From Nyssa sinensis (Eukaryota; Streptophyta; Magnoliopsida; Cornales; Nyssaceae), in the NCBI GenBank assembly GCA_008638375.1, contig CM018043.1:53704947-53768946 (forward strand): 64,000 bases of DNA, in the 5' to 3' direction. The notes under the pieces are model-generated. The model did no database searches and was not told where the DNA came from. It saw only the letters and a list, made by a program, of their open reading frames with translations. A program made the translations under genes and the position numbers. This document shows positions 58,695 to 64,000 of this stretch, piece by piece; within the stretch, counting starts at the first letter, position 1; the number at the start of each line of letters is the position of its first letter.

Positions 58695-61600
58695 ATGGCT
58701 GAGATTAGACTTACAAGGTTGGAGCAGGGTCAAACTAAGATTAGAAATGTTCCAATTGCTGTGACCCCAGAAGGATTTTGGTGTTGTCCCTCTCCTGTTG
58801 CGTTCCAAAAGACCCTCAAAACACAAAATCCACTGAACAAACCCAAACCATCCCCTCCAACACCCAAGACCTCTGTTCAGAAGAAACAAACCCCAATAAC
58901 TGAGAAAAACCCAACTCCCACTCTACCAAGATCAAGAATTGTTACTTATCACCAAAGAAATTTCAATGCCGATACACCTGTTCTCAGTGCATCTGTGGTT
59001 TCTGAGAGAACACCACGACCCAAGATTGAAAATTTGCCAAGGAAGGTGTCAATTGAATTTGGCGAACCTCGAACCAGTAATCTGAAGATAATTTTACTTG
59101 GAAGGCAGGGGTTCGCTGTGAAGTTGAGCGTTCACAAGTGTGTTCTTGTGGAAAATAGCACTTTTTTTGCTGACAAATTGTCTGAACAACAGCTGGGCTT
59201 GCCCTGTCTTGAAGTTGATGATTGTGAGGATGTTGAAATATATGTTGAAACCGTGGGACTGATGTACTGCAAAGAATTGAAGCAGCGTTTGATTAAGCAA
59301 AGCGTTTCACATGTATTGCGTATTCTCAAGGTAATTTGGATATCTATGCAATGGATTTCCTCTTTTATCTTCGCAAAAAAAAATTAACTTCAATTATGCT
59401 GTTGATATTTTGTTTTTATTGATATTTTATGTACACCTTTAGGAACAATTGTTGCAAGGAACAATTATCACTCATTTATCTAAATTTAGTAAATATGTAT
59501 TTGTTGACGTACTCTATTTTTTCTTTGACAAATAAGCCAATAGTAGTTGATGTTTTTCAAAATTTTCCGCAGACCTCAGTAGGTGTGAATAGGATAGAAT
59601 GGAAGAGCACCATTCACTATCTAGAAATTGAAAAACAAAAACTACCATATCCCGAGATTGTGTATGAGATTTATAGCTTCATGGCATATCACAGTAATTC
59701 AGAAAATCATTGTTCTAGGAATGAGTAGTGACATTCCAGCAGAAGGAGATATCCTTCCCGTGGTGTTAATGAATAGAGGATTTCCTTCTCAAAATGGACT
59801 AACATATGAAGTTGTTATGATGGAAACTCTAAAACTAATGTATGATTTTTCCCTGCTAGCATATATATGATAATTTGGTATTCCTAAATATGCAAGTAAA
59901 TTGGTAGCAAATCTTATAATTATAAATTGTGCTATTGAAGCAATGGAAAATGTTGCTATTGTAGTTACAAAGTTTATCCAATACAATAATCATGCATTGC
60001 CCAAAGGCAAACACTTTAGCCCAAAAAGTGCTCCTCAAATGATGGCAGCACTTGAATGGCTGGACATCACATCAAACAAGTGATGTCTACTTACTCAAAT
60101 ACTGCCACATTATTTGGGTAACACTTTTTGTATTGAAGTGTTGGGAAGAGTAGCACTACTCTATCCAATCTGAAAACTTCATCGTAAAAATGACCTTTTG
60201 ATGTAGAAGAAGTGGTTGTAGACAACTTGGAACAAACAAATTGTCAAAAAAGTAAGTGGGTCACTCTTAAACTACAAGTTTTAAAATAGAATTTTAAATG
60301 GTTATTACTTTTGATTCAGGATGAGTTACTGTCCGCACTACATTTTTTAAATCTCTGGAGAGCTCAACCACGTGGCTAGTTTTGACTACAAGATAAGGTT
60401 TGCTTCAGGTTTTAAAAATGACCCCTGCTTTTGTGGTCTATTCATTAATTTTACTATTTTTTTTTATACAAAAAGTTAGCATTTTTTTGTGATTTTGTTT
60501 GGGGTTGAGGCTGTAGTTTGTTTAATACAAAATTTGAGAGAACATCCAATTCCGTAATTTTGAGTCAATCTACAAATTTGTAAATTCTGATTCAATTTGC
60601 TATGTGTCTAATTTTTAAAGGTTTTTGGGTTTCCTTGTTTGAGTAGGACTTGGAGTTTGCTACTATAATCTAGGGTTTTAATGAACAGATTTTCTTTTGA
60701 TAGGTAATGAACAGATTGTTATTCAGTTTTATTGGATTCTAATCCATCTTAACAATATTTTTGAGAAAGTTTCTCTTGTTTTTGTCTTGTGTGTTCAATG
60801 TTTCTCTAGATTCTCTTTTTTCTTAGTAATATTCTTGAGAGAGTTTCTTCTTCTTCTTTTTTCCTTGTGCATTAAGGCTCCTACTGAATTCTAGGTTTTG
60901 AGATTATTATTATTATTATTTTTGAATATTTGAGGTAAATACACTCTTTTTGTCCATATTAGGATTTGAATCTCAGCTTCTTCTTTGAAAGGTGGAGGAG
61001 ATATCACCCCGACTATTGCTTGGTGGTCTCTCTAAATGCTTTTAAATAATATTGTGATAATTATGAATTGAAAAAAGAAAGAAAGTTTTTGAGGAACCAA
61101 CTCAGCCAAGACTTAATACCTATTGGAAAGTAGCAAATAAAATGATCAGTTATTTTATTGACCTATTCAATGTGACTAATGAAGTTTCTCATATCACATA
61201 AAAATATTGTCAAGATGTGGATTAATTCTCTCTCAGTTATCACCAGAGTACAAGATATTAATTGACTAGCTAAAAACTAGATAACCCCCAAAACTAATAC
61301 CGCAATTGTTTTCTTCCAGCCTCCCCGTCCCCGTCCCCGTCCCCCTCTTATGCCTCATTGAACATCAACTCAATCTTCAAAGGCGCAGAGAAGTGCATCA
61401 AACTCTTCATTCTCTTTTATGCTTTAAAAGTTAAAATAGACATTTTTTTCTTCTTTTAATTAATATTTTGGAGGGTGGGCATGTGTGTGGGTGTACACGT
61501 AAGATATTGTACTGCAGTGATTATCTTCTATTTCTTCTAATTATTTTTTGTTTTTTATAAGTCCGTTTCTTATGTTTATGATAGTTACTGAGCAGAATTT

Positions 61601-63531
61601 ATTAAGGTTCTATAAATTAATACATTTTTTTTTCATGATTATCAGCTATATAGAGTAAAAGATTGTTAATTAATAGAGGGTTGACCATAGAAGAGGAAAG
61701 TTAGGCAGCTGGCTTCATATGTATGCATGATTAATAAGATTGTTACAAATATTAGACTGTTATGTTCATCTACTTTTTGGTGTTTTCCATCAAGTACTGG
61801 GATGTGAATGGTTTAGGTAAAACGAACGGCACATAACCTGTGCTGTTTCTATCTAGAAGATTTGTTCCTTTTGCTGAGCAAAGGGACCAAGATGCTGAAC
61901 GTGAATTTCTTTTTCTTGAACATATTATAATTATTAACAGATTAATTATCTATGACCTATGCTAGATGAAACTGTTTGCAAAGGGCTGAATTAGAGTTGG
62001 GAAAAATCTGGAATGAGAATGTTAAAAAAAAAAAAGAAGATAAAATCTCTTATCTATAGTGCCTTGCCAAATGTTGGGACAATAATTTATATCAGAATTT
62101 TGATGACTAAATTATTCATTCTACAGTCCAATTTTATGCATGTGTGGCCTGATTCATTATATTTGAGCATCTGAGCACTGTTCTCCTATATATGAAATGG
62201 AATGCTGTCACAAGTGATCAAAGTCTAAACATTGGCGTGAGAATAGGCTTGCTACTGAAATTTAGGGCTGTCATATCTTGTGCCTGGTTTTTTATTAAGC
62301 TGATGAGAAGGTTAATTTATGGAAAGTGCTGGTGACAAGTTTTAGGAGTTGAGTTGTGTACTTCTCAAAGTTTTTCATTGTCACATACACAAAAATCAAC
62401 AAAGCAGAAGCTCGCTGTTTAGTCCATTTGACAAACATACAGGCTTTCTTTTTCTTGTATATCCAAGACATCTTTACAAATGTTTCAGTTAAGCACGTAA
62501 ATGGTGTTTAAAATTTTTATGCACTTTGTCTTCATATGTGTTATTCTCATCTGAATGTAATTGATTTGTAGGTTGCAGAACAACTAGGCTTTAGTTCGTG
62601 CATACAGTCATGTTTAGAATACTTGGAAGCAGTTCCTTGGGTTGGTGAAGAAGAAGAGAAAGTGGTTTCTTCAGTTCTACATCTCCAGGGCGATAGTATT
62701 GGGGTCACTCCAGTACTGAAACGAGTGTCTTCTGACACTTCAGACCTGCCTAAAGACACACTTTTTCACATAATTGAACTGGTGCTCAAGAGCAATGAGG
62801 AGAGGGGTCGACGTGAGATGAAATCCGTAGTCCTGAAGCTCCTCAGGGAGGGCAACTGTCTACCAAGCTGTTCCGACTCGGCTGGCATCTGCAACGAAAC
62901 AATTTACAGCTCATGCAGAAGCTGCTTGAATTCACTGTTGTCTTTGTTTGGGCAAGCTAGTGAGCCAGAATTTGTGGACAAACCCATGGATGTCAAAGAA
63001 CCGGTGCTGAAGCGGATGGCTCTAGAGGCTGATAACCTCTCATGGTTGCTTGAGATTTTAGCTGACAGGCAAGCAGCAGATGAGTTTGCAGTAATGTGGG
63101 CTAGCCAACAAGAGCTGGCAACACTTCACACAAAACTGCCCATTGTGTCTCGCCACCATGTTAGCTGCATTACAGCAAGGCTGTTTGTTGGAATAGGAAG
63201 AGGGGAGCTGCTACCATCGAAGGACACCCGTCATTTGCTGTTACAAACCTGGTTACAGCCATTGATCAATGACTACAGCTGGCTACAACATGGGTGCAGG
63301 TCATTTGATCGGAAGGTTGTGGAGGAAGGAATTGGTAGGACAATCCTCACACTGCCCCTGGAGGAACAACAAAATATTTTGCTTGCTTGGTTGGGCAGTT
63401 TTCTGAAGGCAGGCGATAATTGCCCCAATCTTCAGAGAGCCTTCGAGGTCTGGTGGCGGAGGAATTTTGTTAGACCTTATGTGGAACAAGGAAATCTACT
63501 TCAGTCAGATGGCTCAATGGCGTTGAGGTAG
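58695..63531 (+). CDS. BTB/POZ domain protein (At5g60050-like), 531 aa, two coding exons
   Basis: Exons 58695-59330 and 62572-63531, joined in phase 0 at LRILK|VAEQLGF; 1596 nt including stop. N-terminus MAEIRLTRLEQGQTKIRNVP then AVTPEGFWCCPSP is the plant family signature. A Pro/Lys/Thr-rich linker follows (about 40-110). The BTB/POZ fold starts about residue 135 (LKIILLGRQGFAVKLSVHKCVLVENSTFFADKL by parts) and runs across the intron to about 250. The long C-terminal half (MALEADNLSWLLEIL, FEVWWRRNF) has the helical character of the plant-specific region of these BTB proteins. BTB proteins often act as CUL3 ubiquitin-ligase adaptors, but this subfamily is little studied. The frame is open upstream to an ATG at 58578; 58695 was chosen from family resemblance. 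Confidence 0.88.
59540..60083 (+). pseudogene. decayed coding remnant of unknown origin inside the BTB gene intron
   Basis: Three neighbouring frames have protein-like composition, unlike the AT-rich intron around them: up to 59728 (with EIVYEIYSFMAYHSN), 59628-59870 (DIPAEGDILPVVLMNRGFP) and 59871-60083 (FSPKSAPQMMAALEWLDI). The last two share one frame broken by two adjacent stop codons; the first is in another frame. No intron signals explain the breaks. I do not recognise the family. It could be a transposon, a captured gene fragment or an old viral insertion. Confidence 0.35.
60925..61030 (-). mobile_element. possible SINE fragment in the BTB gene intron
   Basis: Minus strand shows gcaatagtcggggtgatatctcc and a B-box-like gagattcaaatcctaat, followed by a T-rich (plus) tail and an (ATT)n at about 60904-60919. 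No duplication identified. Confidence 0.35.
61321..61345 (+). repeat. (CCCGTC)n short minisatellite
   Basis: About four hexamer units (ccccgtccccgtccccgt) in the BTB gene intron. Confidence 0.8.
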
Positions 63532-64000
63532 TAGACTAAAGAAGTACTAGTGACTGTGATGGAAGTTGTGATGATATTTTTAAATATAATTGGGCTTATC
63601 TTTCATGGTATTTGAAGTGCACAATAGGATTTGATGTATGGAAACTGATAAGAAATGACAAAAAAAAAAAATGTTTGTTTTAGGAACTGCTTCTAGCAAG
63701 AGATATGGTGTCAAATCTGTCTGAGGTTCAACAGTGACATGACTCAAGTCTTTTCCTTCACATAAAATTTCTTAATGGGATGTAATATGGGGGTATATGA
63801 AACTTCTTTTGGATTGAAGAATGGGGGCTGATTACTTGATGTTGTAGAAATTCGTGAAAGGAATGAAACATGGGTTGTTGTTTTGAGTAGAGTTAAATTT
63901 AGTTTGGATATTTGTGCTGCTATAATTTAAAGTTGCAGTTTTAGTGCACCTCTTTTAATTAGCATTATATTTGAATTATTTATCAGTGTGGGGGCATGCT
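63532..64000 (+). other. 3'UTR and downstream flank of the BTB gene
   Basis: No ORF. Poly(A) run at 63659-63671. The window ends here. Confidence 0.5.

Noticed and set aside
1..64000. tRNA, rRNA, CRISPR or operon-like structures
   Set aside because: No full cloverleaf-like A/B-box pairs outside SINEs, no regularly spaced repeat-spacer array, and the gene organisation is that of a plant nuclear genome.

Overview
This is nuclear genomic DNA of a flowering plant, most likely a eudicot. The protein-coding genes are split by GT-AG introns, every recognisable protein belongs to a plant family, and the AT-rich intergenic DNA carries MITEs, SINEs, truncated LINEs, LTR remnants and microsatellites. 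No tRNA, rRNA or CRISPR-like structure was seen. The species cannot be fixed from the sequence alone.

Layout. 1-8.9 kb is gene-free: a 341-bp tandem array (4181-5105), a fold-back element with a hAT-type MITE nested in it (5690-6805), and a tandem TRIM-like LTR array (7536-8190). 8974-9360 is a small intronless DUF4228/PADRE gene. 9.4-12 kb holds a copia-type LTR with primer-binding site and a 508-bp fold-back element. 12.1-16.3 kb is a tandem duplication of a divergent PR-1 (CAP) gene: copy 1 is intact (12758-13285) and copy 2 is broken by a frameshift in its signal peptide (15428-15963). 16976-22816 (minus) is an 11-exon gene for a leucine-zipper/DUF547 protein of 610 aa. 22.8-30.5 kb is mostly non-genic, with a diverged direct-repeat pair and one orphan candidate exon. 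30.77-51.14 kb (plus) is the histone methyltransferase gene SUVR5: a 5'UTR exon plus 11 coding exons, 1515 aa. Its introns contain a SINE with a MITE inside it, two truncated L1 LINEs, an RTE-like fragment and another SINE. 51.1-57.9 kb is intergenic, with a second GC-rich hAT MITE, a 245-bp tandem duplication and SINEs. 58695-63531 (plus) is a two-exon BTB/POZ gene of 531 aa whose 3.2-kb intron contains an unidentified decayed coding stretch.

The genes do not form a pathway. They are an ordinary eukaryotic neighbourhood: a chromatin repressor, a defence-related secreted protein pair, a zipper/DUF547 protein, a putative BTB adaptor and a DUF4228 protein. No clear new biological system was found. 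The points most worth a second look are the three WRC-like Cys3His clusters in SUVR5, the choice of splice acceptors just before the SUVR5 start codon, the PR-1 pair lacking canonical CAP cavity residues, the tandem TRIM, the nested insertions with readable target-site duplications, and the unknown coding remnant inside the BTB gene intron. Exon boundaries were assigned by eye from reading frame, splice signals and family resemblance; all exon lengths add up in frame.
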